Source of the DNA: Pseudanabaena sp. FACHB-1998
GTDB lineage: Bacteria > Cyanobacteriota > Cyanobacteriia > Pseudanabaenales > Pseudanabaenaceae
Length of the DNA stretch: 64,000 nucleotides
NCBI RefSeq assembly: GCF_014696355.1
Contig: NZ_JACJQA010000003.1
Location: 124,001 to 188,000 of the forward strand
Direction of reading: 5' to 3'
Part shown: positions 43,185 to 51,646 of the stretch, piece after piece
How positions within the stretch are numbered: position 1 is the stretch's first letter
How the letters are laid out: each line of letters starts with the position of its first letter
Translations under genes and position numbers: made by a program
Notes under the pieces: generated by a model
Told to the model about the DNA's origin: nothing
The model's database searches: none
What the model saw: the letters and a program-made list of their open reading frames with translations, nothing else

Positions 43185-44395
43185 CAGGTTTTACTTACTT
43201 TAATTGCGTAATCTTTCCGTTTGACAAAGGCTAAGCCTAAGACAAGGAATGTACAAATTCCCGCTAAATAGAGGGGATAGCCATAGGAAGTTGGATATTC
43301 TTGATTGACCATTAATCCTGCAATGACGGGACCAAAGGCATTGGAAACACTGAGATAGGAGGAATTTATACCTAATATGGTTCCCTGTTCTTCGGGTTTG
43401 GCGTTGAGGGAAATCAAGGCGCTAATCATCGGCTGTACCACCGAATTTAGCAAGGAGAAGAGAACACAAACCACAATAAAGTAATAGATGTTTTCCCAAA
43501 TGGGCATTAATACAAAGGAAAGACTGCGGATAAATAATCCCATAAAGAGAATCTGGACTAACTGCAAACGTTTCGTCATTTGAGCAATGCCGATGGTTTG
43601 CATGATTACGGCTAGCACACCGAATAATAAAAACATCAGCGCTAGTCCATCGCTATTTTGATGGAGAACTTTGAGGAAGTAAGGCTGAAAAGCAAAGGTA
43701 AAGAGGGTAAAGGTTACACCTGTAAGGAAGTTAATAATTAAGAGAATGCCAATTTTGGGCATGAATAAGCCCTTAATTAGATTTTCTAAGCCGATATCAA
43801 AAATATTTTGGGCTTTCTGAGCTTTAGTTTGCAGTGTCTCGGGTAAAAAGAAGATAGTCAAGAATAAGGCGATCGTGGCAATCACTCCTGAAACTAAAAA
43901 GGAAGCCCCGAAGGAAGTTCCGAGCGGTGTATTGAGGGCGGCTTTTTGCGCTACTAAACTGATGGCGGGGCCCAGCACAAAACCCAGTCCAAAGGCAGCT
44001 CCATTAATACCAAAGGCTTTAGCACGGTGTTCGGGAGCAGTGACATCGGAAATAACTGCTTGGGCGACGGAAGCATTGCCGCCTGTAATCCCATCTAAAA
44101 ATCTTGCAAAAAACAGAACGGCAGCAGTGGTGGCAGCTCCCGCCATGAGGTTCGCGACGACGGTTCCCGCTAAGCTGATAATTAGTAGAGGCTTGCGTCC
44201 AAAGCGATCGCTAAGTTTGCCAATAACTGGGGTTGAGAAAAATTGCGAAATCGCAAAGATGGCAAATAATAAACTGGTCTGAAAATCATCTAAATTAAAT
44301 TGTCTACCATATTGATATAAAACAGGGATAAGAATCGTAAAACTCAGGGAGTTGATGAAAGAAATGAGAGCAATAATCCAAAATTTACGATTCAT
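43184..44395 (-). CDS. Major facilitator superfamily transporter (TetA-like)
   Basis: 403 residues with twelve hydrophobic segments. Motif A (GKLSDRFGRKPLLIISL) between helices 2 and 3 and the FLDGITGGNASVAQAVISD block resemble the drug:H+ antiporter-1 group that includes TetA. The substrate cannot be read from sequence. It is stand-alone, with palindromes at the 3' end. Confidence 0.85.
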   Translation of the reverse strand: MNRKFWIIALISFINSLSFTILIPVLYQYGRQFNLDDFQTSLLFAIFAISQFFSTPVIGKLSDRFGRKPLLIISLAGTVVANLMAGAATTAAVLFFARFLDGITGGNASVAQAVISDVTAPEHRAKAFGINGAAFGLGFVLGPAISLVAQKAALNTPLGTSFGASFLVSGVIATIALFLTIFFLPETLQTKAQKAQNIFDIGLENLIKGLFMPKIGILLIINFLTGVTFTLFTFAFQPYFLKVLHQNSDGLALMFLLFGVLAVIMQTIGIAQMTKRLQLVQILFMGLFIRSLSFVLMPIWENIYYFIVVCVLFSLLNSVVQPMISALISLNAKPEEQGTILGINSSYLSVSNAFGPVIAGLMVNQEYPTSYGYPLYLAGICTFLVLGLAFVKRKDYAIKVSKT

Positions 44396-44471
44396 GCGCT
44401 TAAGCGATCGGCAAGTACTTTCTGTCTATACTACAGTCCCACAGATATAGCTGCCGCTATTCCCCATAAAT

Positions 44472-44504
44472 TAAGAGATGCGTGGCTTTGCCACGCATCT
44501 CTTA
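44472..44504. repeat. Perfect palindrome, 15-bp arms
   Basis: Arms 44472-44486 and 44490-44504 around TTT (TAAGAGATGCGTGGC arms). Followed by a degenerate ATGGC-AAA-GCCAT palindrome at about 44508-44543. Confidence 0.85.
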
Positions 44505-44566
44505 CACCAAAACCCAAAATGGCAAAGCCATTTTTTAATTGGGTATTATTTATTGGAAATTACAAA

Positions 44567-44617
44567 CCAAAACCCATAAAGTAGCGCCCATTAGAGGCGC
44601 TACTTTATGGGTTTTGG
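44567..44617 (-). terminator. Palindrome after the small MscS gene
   Basis: 22-bp perfect arms 44567-44588 and 44596-44617 around CATTAGA, 22 bp beyond the stop of the minus-strand channel gene. Confidence 0.82.
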
Positions 44618-44638
44618 TAATTTATTTTGCACAACCAC

Positions 44639-45454
44639 TTAAGATTGATGAATTTGAACATGCTGTTGGGGAACAGGGAATCCTGACTCACTGAAACATT
44701 CACGAATTACGCGATTGGTATCAAAGTAAACTTGCCAGTAGTGAGCAGTATTTGTAAAGGGTCGTACTACTAATTCAGTTCCCATAGGAGTGAATTGCAG
44801 AATTTCAATCACGGGAGCAGGGTTACTGACAACATTAGGAATATTAGCAATGCGATCCTGTAGAACTCGCACTGCTTCATTGGGATTGACGGAGTGATTT
44901 AAGACCACTTGAATGTCAACACGGCGGTAGGCATTAGCAGAAAAATTCTGGATATTTTCGGAAAACAGTTTATTGTTACCGATAATGGTACGCACGTTAT
45001 CGGGGGTGTTAACTGTAGTAACAAATAAGCCAATTTCTACGACAGTGCCTGTAATACCTGCGGCAGAGATAAAATCTCCAACTTGGAAGGGGCGCAGAAT
45101 AATTAAAAATGCACCTGCGGCAAAGTTGGCTAGTAAACCACTCCATGCAGCCCCGATCGCTATACCAGCCGCCGCTAAGAGTGCGGCAAAGGAGGTGGTC
45201 TCAACACCAAAGTAGCCCAGAATAGCAACTACAAGGATGATATTTAATAAAACAGCAAGGCTAGAAATCAGGTAGCTAATTAAAGTAGGGTCAATACGCT
45301 GATTTTTGAGAGCGCGTGAGGTGATATTAATCGAAATATCAATGAGTTTACGTCCAATAAACCAAAGGATAATTGCAGCAATAATCTTAAATGCTGCACC
45401 TGTAAGCAGGTTTAAGTTAGCCGAAAGAACATTTTGAATTGTTGTAGCATCCAT
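44639..45454 (-). CDS. mscS: Small-conductance mechanosensitive channel (MscS family)
   Basis: 271 residues, the size of E. coli MscS. Three hydrophobic helices come first. The third is the Gly/Ala-rich pore helix AALLAAAGIAIGAAWSGLLANFAAGAFLIILRPFQVGDFI, followed by the beta domain (GITGTVVEIGLFVTTVNTPDNVRTIIGNNKLFSENIQNFSAN) and an alpha/beta cytoplasmic end. It acts as a tension-gated release valve under hypo-osmotic shock. Unlike the gene at 1201 it has no nucleotide-binding domain. Confidence 0.92.
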   Translation of the reverse strand: MDATTIQNVLSANLNLLTGAAFKIIAAIILWFIGRKLIDISINITSRALKNQRIDPTLISYLISSLAVLLNIILVVAILGYFGVETTSFAALLAAAGIAIGAAWSGLLANFAAGAFLIILRPFQVGDFISAAGITGTVVEIGLFVTTVNTPDNVRTIIGNNKLFSENIQNFSANAYRRVDIQVVLNHSVNPNEAVRVLQDRIANIPNVVSNPAPVIEILQFTPMGTELVVRPFTNTAHYWQVYFDTNRVIRECFSESGFPVPQQHVQIHQS

Positions 45455-45662
45455 TGTGGTAAAGTTTTCCTCCTTAATTAAGGTATTGGCAGAATGAAGA
45501 ATTACATATTACATCCGTTGAAGGTGTAATTATGAAATCATAAAGACAGTTTACAATGACATTTATAGATTTTGATTTATGCTTGCAAAAACCCTAAGGA
45601 GTTTTTTAGTTTATTAATATTTTCTTTTGTAAGGGGCTAGGGGCAGTTAAAAGTAAAACTCT

Positions 45663-45701
45663 AGAGCCTGTAGCGCACGCTGCGCGTGCGCTACAGGCTC
45701 T
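45663..45701. repeat. Palindrome, 18-bp arms with longer imperfect extension
   Basis: Perfect arms 45663-45680 and 45684-45701 around TGC. Pairing continues outward as AAAAGTAAAAC / GTTTTACTTTT after a small bulge. Confidence 0.85.
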
Positions 45702-45838
45702 GGTTTTACTTTTTAATAATTTCCAGATATCTAGCAATCCTCTTGCATTTATGAGAACGGCAAGGGGCTTAAGCTCCTTTTTATAAGCTTCAGTTTCTCA
45801 TGACTCATTTGGGGTTTAGCTAAGGCAAAACAAAGCCC

Positions 45839-45879
45839 CAAAGATAATTGGCGGTGCGAAGCGCCGCCAATTATCTTTG
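45839..45879. repeat. Palindrome, 16-bp arms
   Basis: Arms 45839-45854 and 45864-45879 (CAAAGATAATTGGCGG) around TGCGAAGCG. Confidence 0.85.
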
Positions 45880-45882
45880 ACC

Positions 45883-45965
45883 AAAACCAGAAGCTAGTTG
45901 CGGCGAGAAGCGCCGCAACTAGCTTCTGGTTTTGTGGGCTAACAAGAATGGCAACAGCTATATCT
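45883..45965. repeat. Palindrome with an ACAGCTATA right end
   Basis: 23-bp perfect arms 45883-45905 and 45911-45933 around AGAAG. The right flank (GGGCTAACAAGAATGGCAACAGCTATA) is the inverted counterpart of the left end of the element at 21750-21865. Its left flank is missing or replaced by the palindrome at 45839. The remaining parts of the 739-bp gap (45455-45640 and 45966-46120) hold nothing I can identify. Confidence 0.75.
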
Positions 45966-46127
45966 TTGATGGGGAGGGAGTAAGATGTGGATAATACCTT
46001 TTGAGTGAATATTTAGTGGTGCTTACCTCAGCTACTTACATCACGCCATATTTCCTCAAAAAGTAGTAATACCAATTCGCCAACGTATGAAGATACTTGT
46101 GTGAAGGAAAAACTAAACTCAGTAAGG

Positions 46128-46172
46128 GTTGTAAAGCCCAAAAATGGCTATGTCATTTTTGGGCTTTACAAC
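46128..46172. repeat. AAATG palindrome before the 46194 gene
   Basis: 19-bp perfect arms 46128-46146 and 46154-46172 around GCTATGT; ends 21 bp before the next ATG, so it lies in or near that gene's leader. Confidence 0.85.
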
Positions 46173-46193
46173 TCGGTATAACAAGGTAAATCT

Positions 46194-46625
46194 ATGAGCC
46201 GTTATCCTAAGCCCGATCGCCAAGTTAAGCCGCCAGAAAATATCTCCCGTGATTCGACAAAGGAGCGAATTGAGATGTTTTTTTGCTTGATGCCTGTATT
46301 TGGACTGATCCCATCGGCGATCGCCTTGGTGCGGCAAAGAAGCAGTCGGAAAGTACGCGATGTTAGCCAAGTAGCGATCGCTTTAATGGTTACTTGGGCG
46401 ATCGTCTATAGTGCGATGGGTGGCGTACCCATTGAGGGGCAATCAATTCAAGTAACAACGGAATTATTCAAAGCAACTGTAAGCTCAGGATATTTTGCTG
46501 CTTGTATGTATTTGATGTATCGGTTATATCGCCATCAAGCGATCGCCTTGCCTTGGCTAAAAGGTATCTCCGACCATAAAGAGCCAAAAGTTATGTCAGA
46601 CAAGATGTCCGACTCACAAAGATAA
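46194..46625 (+). CDS. Small membrane protein of unknown function
   Basis: 143 residues. A charged N-terminus (SRYPKPDRQVKPPENISRDSTKERIE) is followed by three hydrophobic segments (about 29-46, 60-80 and 96-112: MFFCLMPVFGLIPSAIAL, ALMVTWAIVYSAMGGVP, SSGYFAACMYLMYRLY) and a hydrophilic tail. No family recognised. It lies 23 bp upstream of mscL in the same direction and may be co-transcribed with it. Confidence 0.6.
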   Translation: MSRYPKPDRQVKPPENISRDSTKERIEMFFCLMPVFGLIPSAIALVRQRSSRKVRDVSQVAIALMVTWAIVYSAMGGVPIEGQSIQVTTELFKATVSSGYFAACMYLMYRLYRHQAIALPWLKGISDHKEPKVMSDKMSDSQR

Positions 46626-46648
46626 AAACAATTTAGGAGAAATATTCT

Positions 46649-47071
46649 ATGGCTTTACAAAATGGTAAACGCCTTGCTGGGGGCTTTTTGAAAGACTTTC
46701 ATGCATTTATCATGAAAGGTAATGTAATTGATTTAGCGGTGGCGGTGATCATTGGCGGTGCATTCGGCAAAATTGTGACATCTTTGATCGAAGACATCAT
46801 TACTCCCATCTTGCTAAATCCTGCACTTAAGGCGGCGAATGTTGAGGATTTGGCTAAACTCCAAATTAGTGGTGTGAAATATGGGGTATTTTTAGCATCG
46901 GTTATTAACTTTATGGTGATTGCCTTTGTCATCTTTTTGATCATTCGCTTCTTTGAGTCCATGAAGCGGAAAGAAAAACGAACTGAAGCGACTGTTGAGG
47001 TCAAACCAGATCCCCAAGAACGTTTAACTTTAGCGGTGGAACGTTTAGCAGAAGTGATGGATTCCAAATAG
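46649..47071 (+). CDS. mscL: Large-conductance mechanosensitive channel
   Basis: 140 residues. The N-terminal helix and first transmembrane helix are clear: FLKDFHAFIMKGNVIDLAVAVIIGGAFGKIVTSLIEDIITPI, the signature of MscL. TM2 is KYGVFLASVINFMVIAFVIFLIIRF, followed by a charged tail and an amphipathic C-terminal helix. It forms a pentameric non-selective pore that opens at near-lytic membrane tension. With the two MscS-type channels at 1201 and 44639, the window holds three mechanosensitive-channel genes. Confidence 0.96.
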   Translation: MALQNGKRLAGGFLKDFHAFIMKGNVIDLAVAVIIGGAFGKIVTSLIEDIITPILLNPALKAANVEDLAKLQISGVKYGVFLASVINFMVIAFVIFLIIRFFESMKRKEKRTEATVEVKPDPQERLTLAVERLAEVMDSK

Positions 47072-47141
47072 AATGTTAGGTGCGTATTCAGAAACCACGC
47101 AATTATTCCTCGAAACGTCATTTCTAGACTGCTTGCATATC

Positions 47142-48158
47142 ATGCCCTTTAGAGAATTCAGAAAAAAAACTTTCTACGCTACGTTTTTACTTTTTGTAAC
47201 TTTAGGAATTGCTCTTGGTATCAATGCTTGCGTTAGTCCCAGTAATGATAAAAGCCTTGAAGCAACGAAATCGCCTGTTCCGATTTTTCTATTTATTCAA
47301 GCGTCACCCGACGGTAAGACCATTGAGGGGATCGTCCCCTCGGACTTAGTGGAGCAATTGGGGAGCTTAGATCGGGTGATTCAATCTATCCCCGTCGGCA
47401 GTCAGTTTGCGGTAATGCAGTTTGGTAAACCCTTAGGCATGTTTCAAGTTAGTGCAGTCCGAGGTTCCGAAGCCTTTGGCGCGATCGCTAGTTTTAAAGT
47501 CCAAGCTCCGAGCGATGGCTCAAAAAGTCCATCGGCAAAAGCCTTCGATCCGACCATTCTCAAACAACCAAATTTAACGATTGTGGCAAGCGATCGCCTT
47601 AATACCAGCAGCGATCGCACCTACTTTTTTAACTGTCCCAACAAAATCCAGCCTCTCGTACTAGAAAAATCCCGCAATTTATTTTTAAAACTGGGTGCAA
47701 ATCAAGGTGCAATTTCACAGGTAGCGATCGCTTCCTTATCCTGCATCGATATTGACGGAGACAATCAGCCTGAAATCATTGCAGGTTTACGCCTTGATAA
47801 CCCGATTCGTCCTGTGGGCTTTGACCCGCAACTATGGAAAGAGTTTTTATCGCGCCCCGCCCTAGAGCGTCAAGAGTACAGCCTATTAGTGATGTTGCGA
47901 AAATCGGGTAATGATTGGACTGCGGAGCCAATTTTGACCCATACCAGAGCGCTTTCTTACATTAATGATAGTGTTAGCAGCTATGCCCTCTTTGGCATTC
48001 AAGAGATTAATGGCGATCGCTACCCTGAAATAGTAGTTAAAGAAATTGGCTTAAACTCCGTGGATGTGCGGGTATTTACTCCGAACGTAGATCCAACTGG
48101 CAACTGGCAATGGCGCAGTTATTATCAAAATCAAAAATCCCTAAATATTGTCCAGTAA
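47142..48158 (+). CDS. Putative lipoprotein of unknown function
   Basis: 338 residues from ATG 47142; the 23 residues upstream in frame look unrelated. The start RKKTFYATFLLFVTLGIALGINAC resembles a lipoprotein signal with Cys in a weak lipobox (INAC). The mature part has two unremarkable alpha/beta regions and DIDGDNQPEIIAGL and EINGDRYPEIVVKEIG, resembling FG-GAP/VCBS-like Asp-rich turns. No family assigned. It lies just after mscL, but no link is evident. Confidence 0.6.
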   Translation: MPFREFRKKTFYATFLLFVTLGIALGINACVSPSNDKSLEATKSPVPIFLFIQASPDGKTIEGIVPSDLVEQLGSLDRVIQSIPVGSQFAVMQFGKPLGMFQVSAVRGSEAFGAIASFKVQAPSDGSKSPSAKAFDPTILKQPNLTIVASDRLNTSSDRTYFFNCPNKIQPLVLEKSRNLFLKLGANQGAISQVAIASLSCIDIDGDNQPEIIAGLRLDNPIRPVGFDPQLWKEFLSRPALERQEYSLLVMLRKSGNDWTAEPILTHTRALSYINDSVSSYALFGIQEINGDRYPEIVVKEIGLNSVDVRVFTPNVDPTGNWQWRSYYQNQKSLNIVQ

Positions 48159-48199
48159 TACCAAAGCACTAAATGGCATAGCCATTTAGTGCTTTGGTA
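48159..48199 (+). terminator. AAATGGC-ATA-GCCATTT palindrome after the lipoprotein gene
   Basis: 19-bp perfect arms 48159-48177 and 48181-48199 starting right after the stop codon. Confidence 0.82.
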
Positions 48200-48372
48200 G
48201 GGTGCGACCTCGACCTGATGACGTTAGCTCCTGTAAGGCTTAGCCACCGTAATTACCGATATGATTTCATGAGATTAGACATACAAAAACTTGGTCAGCA
48301 TACACTTTCAGATTCTCCCCAATGAAATCAGATGGAGGTCGCACCCCTTTGGTATTACTGGGTTTGGTTTTT

Positions 48373-48406
48373 AATTCACAAAAGTGTTGTCACATTTTTG
48401 TGAATT
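48373..48406. repeat. AATTCACAAAAGTG palindrome
   Basis: Imperfect by two bases; with its left flank GGGTTTGGTTTTTAATTCA it matches 62281-62330 closely. Confidence 0.8.
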
Positions 48407-48411
48407 GGTAT

Positions 48412-48450
48412 AAAAAAGTGTGGTGATGCTTCGCATCACCACACTTTTTT
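48412..48450 (+). terminator. Palindrome with T run
   Basis: 18-bp perfect arms 48412-48429 and 48433-48450 (AAAAAAGTGTGGTGATGC) around TTC; the right arm ends in a T run. The 341-bp gap 48159-48499 is otherwise an unremarkable stretch, 48200-48360. Confidence 0.85.
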
Positions 48451-48499
48451 TGGCTTTGAGTCCCATCGCGCTATACAGTAAAGAAAAAATCGTTTTGTT

Positions 48500-49747
48500 A
48501 TGCCTTTAGAAAATTCCCTTGCGTATCCCCTCCTTCTCAAACAGGTATGCATTCTTGATGCGGCTTCAATCTCAACTAATTCCCCCCTATTAAGCGATGT
48601 ATTGATTGATCGCGATCGCCAAATTCATCTACATGTGGATGTTAACCAGATTCCTGAAGATATCAATATAGATGAGCGATCGGGATTAATTTTAGGAACT
48701 GGGGCGATCGATCTCTACAGTACTAGCGGTGAACCGGGGCATGAATCGCGAGAAACCATTACCGAATTAGTCCAAGCCGCAAAAAATGGTGGTTTTAGCA
48801 CCGTGGGAATTTTGCCCAATACCCAACCTGCGATCGATGACATTGCGGCGCTAGAATTTTGGCGGAATGTTCAGCAAAAATATGGCGATCGCCTGCAACC
48901 TTGGGGCGCAATTACTAAAGGCTTAGAGGGAAAACAATTCACAGACATGGCGGAACTTGCCGAATCCGTCATTGGCTTTACCGATAGCAAACCTGTCGCC
49001 AATCTCTTGTTAGTACGCCGAGCGATGGAATATATCAAACCACTAGGCAAGCTAATCGCTTTATTTCCGCAAAATCCTGACCTCGCTGGCAGTGGTGTCA
49101 TCCGCGAGGGGAGATGGTCTTTGCAATATGGCATGACAGGCTATCCCGCCGCCGCCGAAACCTCAGCCCTTGCGGCTCTCATTGAATTAGTCCGCCTCAC
49201 CAAAGCCCCCACCCATTTCATGCGAATTTCCACAGTCCAAAGTGTGGAACTAATCGCCCAAGCCAAAAACGATGGCTTGCCCATAACCGCCAGTACAACT
49301 TGGCTACATCTCTGTCATTGCGATCGCGATTTAGAAAGTTACGATCCCAATTTACGCTTGATGCCTCCTCTGGGTAGCGAAGGCGATCGCCTCGCGCTAA
49401 TAGCTGGTATTAAGTCAGGCGCAATCGACGCGATCGCGATCGACCATACGCCCTGCGCCTATGAGGAAAAAGTAGTTCCCTTTGAGGTAGCTCCCGTCGG
49501 GGCGATCGGTTTGGAATTTGCGATACCTGTACTTTGGCAAAGTCTAGTTACCACGGGCTTATTAACTGCTAGCGAATTATGGAAAGCTCTAAGCATTAAT
49601 CCTGCCAAAATTCTTGGAGTCGCTCAACCTCAACTCGCAACTCTCTTCGATGCAAACTTAGAATGGCTAGTTGATGCAAAAGCGATCGCCTCCCAATCAA
49701 AAAATAGTAGTTACATCGGGCGATCGTTAATCGGGAAAGTAATTTAA
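48500..49747 (+). CDS. Dihydroorotase-like amidohydrolase lacking the HxH metal motif
   Basis: 415 residues. The scaffold matches type I dihydroorotase: an N-terminal beta region, then GLILGTGAIDLYSTSGEPGHESRETITEL, PNTQPAIDD, a middle TIM-barrel part, and the late AIAIDHTPC segment. In active enzymes the first segment reads D-x-H-V-H-x-R-E-P-G; here the two histidines and the Arg are Tyr, Thr and Ser-Gly. The late D-H-T-P-C part is kept. The protein is therefore probably not an active metal-dependent dihydroorotase; it may be a structural partner of aspartate transcarbamoylase or have another role. Confidence 0.78.
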   Translation: MPLENSLAYPLLLKQVCILDAASISTNSPLLSDVLIDRDRQIHLHVDVNQIPEDINIDERSGLILGTGAIDLYSTSGEPGHESRETITELVQAAKNGGFSTVGILPNTQPAIDDIAALEFWRNVQQKYGDRLQPWGAITKGLEGKQFTDMAELAESVIGFTDSKPVANLLLVRRAMEYIKPLGKLIALFPQNPDLAGSGVIREGRWSLQYGMTGYPAAAETSALAALIELVRLTKAPTHFMRISTVQSVELIAQAKNDGLPITASTTWLHLCHCDRDLESYDPNLRLMPPLGSEGDRLALIAGIKSGAIDAIAIDHTPCAYEEKVVPFEVAPVGAIGLEFAIPVLWQSLVTTGLLTASELWKALSINPAKILGVAQPQLATLFDANLEWLVDAKAIASQSKNSSYIGRSLIGKVI

Positions 49748-49813
49748 TCCCCAACAATAAGAGATTTAACGTCGAATTTTGTGATGTAGCCATTTAAGCG
49801 GTGCTTAAGACAT

Positions 49814-49870
49814 AAAACCCAAAAGAATAAGTTGCGACGCTTCGCGTCGCAACTTATTCTTTTGGGTTTT
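49814..49870 (+). terminator. Palindrome, 27-bp perfect arms
   Basis: Arms 49814-49840 and 49844-49870 around TTC, with the tip GCGACGC-TTC-GCGTCGC in which a paired change from GCGGCGC is present on both sides. The left flank GCTTAAGACAT also occurs at 57533-57543 on the other strand. Confidence 0.88.
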
Positions 49871-50225
49871 AATTTGTCCTAGATATCTATTTCATTCCCT
49901 CTGCTGGAAGTCCTAATTAATGGAGAAATCGAATTTTTATCTCTGGATTTATAGGAGAAAATCAATCAAAAGATAGATTAGATTTATTTATCTAATTGAT
50001 TTATGGGCTTTATTTCTAAAATCCAGACCTAGCAAGCATAGAGACATCGGAATGTCTGAATTAGCGTGAAAAGCAGATAGATCAACTTTGAGAGGAGCTT
50101 AGCAAAAACTACATAGATTAAAACCTATGTTTATTATAAGAATAATAGACTTTACTCTATTAGCGCTTCACTCTAAGATATCAATAGAGATAAATCAATC
50201 GTTTTTACAAAACACCTAAAAAGTC
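49871..50225 (+). promoter_or_regulatory. Upstream region of the cmp-like operon
   Basis: About 355 bp, A/T-rich, with no gene or palindrome of the common families. It contains ATTAGAT-ttattt-ATCTAAT at 49977-49996 and TTATTATAAGAATAA at 50131-50145. The second fits the loose TTA-N7/8-TAA form recognised by LysR-type CmpR/NtcB-class regulators. Many A/T-rich sites would fit too, so this is a weak candidate only. Confidence 0.35.
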
Positions 50226-51572
50226 ATGTCCAGTCTTAAAAACAACATTTCACGGCGGCGCTTTATTGCGACAGCAGGAGCAACAGCTCTTAGCTCAGTC
50301 CTTCTCAAAGGATGTCTTGGCAATCCTCCTGAAGACACCCCAACCATAAGTTCTGCTAATGCCACTAAAATAAATATTCCCCCTGAACAAGTCCCTGAAA
50401 CTACCAAAGTCAGACTCGGTTACTTGCCCATTATCGAAGCAGCACCTCTGATTATTGCCAAAGAGAAAGGATTCTTTGCAAAATATGGCATGACTGGTGT
50501 AGAGATTTCCAAGCAAGCCAACTGGGGTGCAGCCAGAGATAACGTCAAAATCGGTTCCTCCGCAGGTGGCATTGATGGCGGTCAGTGGCAAATGCCGATG
50601 CCCTATTTAATTTCCGAAGGCATCATTACTGACAATCAAAAAATTCCGATGTATGTGCTGTTGCAACTAAATACCCATGGCAATGGCATTGCGATCGCAG
50701 GCAAGCACAAAGATAAGGGTTTAACCCTCAAAATCGATAAAGCCAAGGATTTCTTTGAGAAGACTAAATCTGAAGGCGCAAAATTCAAGGCTGCTTACAC
50801 TTTCCCTAAAGCCAATCAAGAATTTTGGATTCGTTATTGGTTAGCAGCCAATGGAGTCGATCCTGATGCTGATATCGAATTATTGACCGTACCTGCGGCG
50901 CAAACTGTCGCCAATATGAAAACTGGCTCAATGGATGCTTTTAGCACAGGCGACCCTTGGCCCTATCGCATCGTCAAAGAGAAGATCGGTTTCATTCCTG
51001 CGCTGACTGCGGAAATTTGGAAAGGACATCCTGAAGAATATCTAGCGCTACGTGCGGATTGGGTCGATAAATATCCTAAAGCAACTAAGTCCTTGCTGAA
51101 GGCAATCATGGAAGCGCAGCAATGGTGCGACAACTTCGACAATCGCAAAGAATTAGTGCAGATCCTAGCCACTCAAAACTATTTTGGCGTTGCTCCTGAA
51201 ATTCTTGCAGACCCAATGATGGGCAAGTATGACATGGGTGATGGGCGCATCATTGATGACAAGAGTATGGCTCCTCTTTATTGGAAGGATGCTAAGGGCA
51301 ATGTTTCCTATCCTTACCAAAGCCATGACCTCTGGTTCTTAACTGAAAGCGTGCGTTGGGGCTTTTTACCCAAATCATCACTAGCCACAGCCAAGGATTG
51401 GATTAAGAAGGTCAATCGTGAAGATCTTTGGCGGGAAGCTGCTAAGGAAGCAGGTTTCCCTGATATTCCCTCTAGCACCTCTCGCGGCATTGAAGAGTTC
51501 TTTGACGGCACAAAGTTTGATCCTGAAAATCCACAGGCTTATCTGGATAGCCTAAAAATCAAGAAGGCATAG
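50226..51572 (+). CDS. cmpA: Substrate-binding lipoprotein of a CmpABCD/NrtABCD transporter (probably bicarbonate)
   Basis: 448 residues. A Tat-like RRRF start with a lipoprotein Cys ([10 protein letters not shown]) precedes the binding fold [27 protein letters not shown], with [31 protein letters not shown] and [21 protein letters not shown]. From recalled structures, NrtA has a Lys near 269 where CmpA has Glu 270; here the segment is [15 protein letters not shown] with Glu at 270 and 271, favouring bicarbonate. The porin in the operon also matches the Synechocystis cmp cluster. Nitrate cannot be ruled out without a tree; nir or nar genes are absent here. Confidence 0.78.
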   Translation: MSSLKNNISRRRFIATAGATALSSVLLKGCLGNPPEDTPTISSANATKINIPPEQVPETTKVRLGYLPIIEAAPLIIAKEKGFFAKYGMTGVEISKQANWGAARDNVKIGSSAGGIDGGQWQMPMPYLISEGIITDNQKIPMYVLLQLNTHGNGIAIAGKHKDKGLTLKIDKAKDFFEKTKSEGAKFKAAYTFPKANQEFWIRYWLAANGVDPDADIELLTVPAAQTVANMKTGSMDAFSTGDPWPYRIVKEKIGFIPALTAEIWKGHPEEYLALRADWVDKYPKATKSLLKAIMEAQQWCDNFDNRKELVQILATQNYFGVAPEILADPMMGKYDMGDGRIIDDKSMAPLYWKDAKGNVSYPYQSHDLWFLTESVRWGFLPKSSLATAKDWIKKVNREDLWREAAKEAGFPDIPSSTSRGIEEFFDGTKFDPENPQAYLDSLKIKKA

Positions 51573-51646
51573 TCTTCCAAGGCTTCCTTCCGAAGCTTCA
51601 ATAGATCTACAAATAAATTAAAAATCTTGTGTGTGTGTGAATCATC

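Noticed and set aside
45455-46193. Possible tRNA or small RNA gene in the longest gap
   Set aside because: No T-loop (GGTTCGA-type) or cloverleaf pattern was found; the identifiable content is palindromic repeats.
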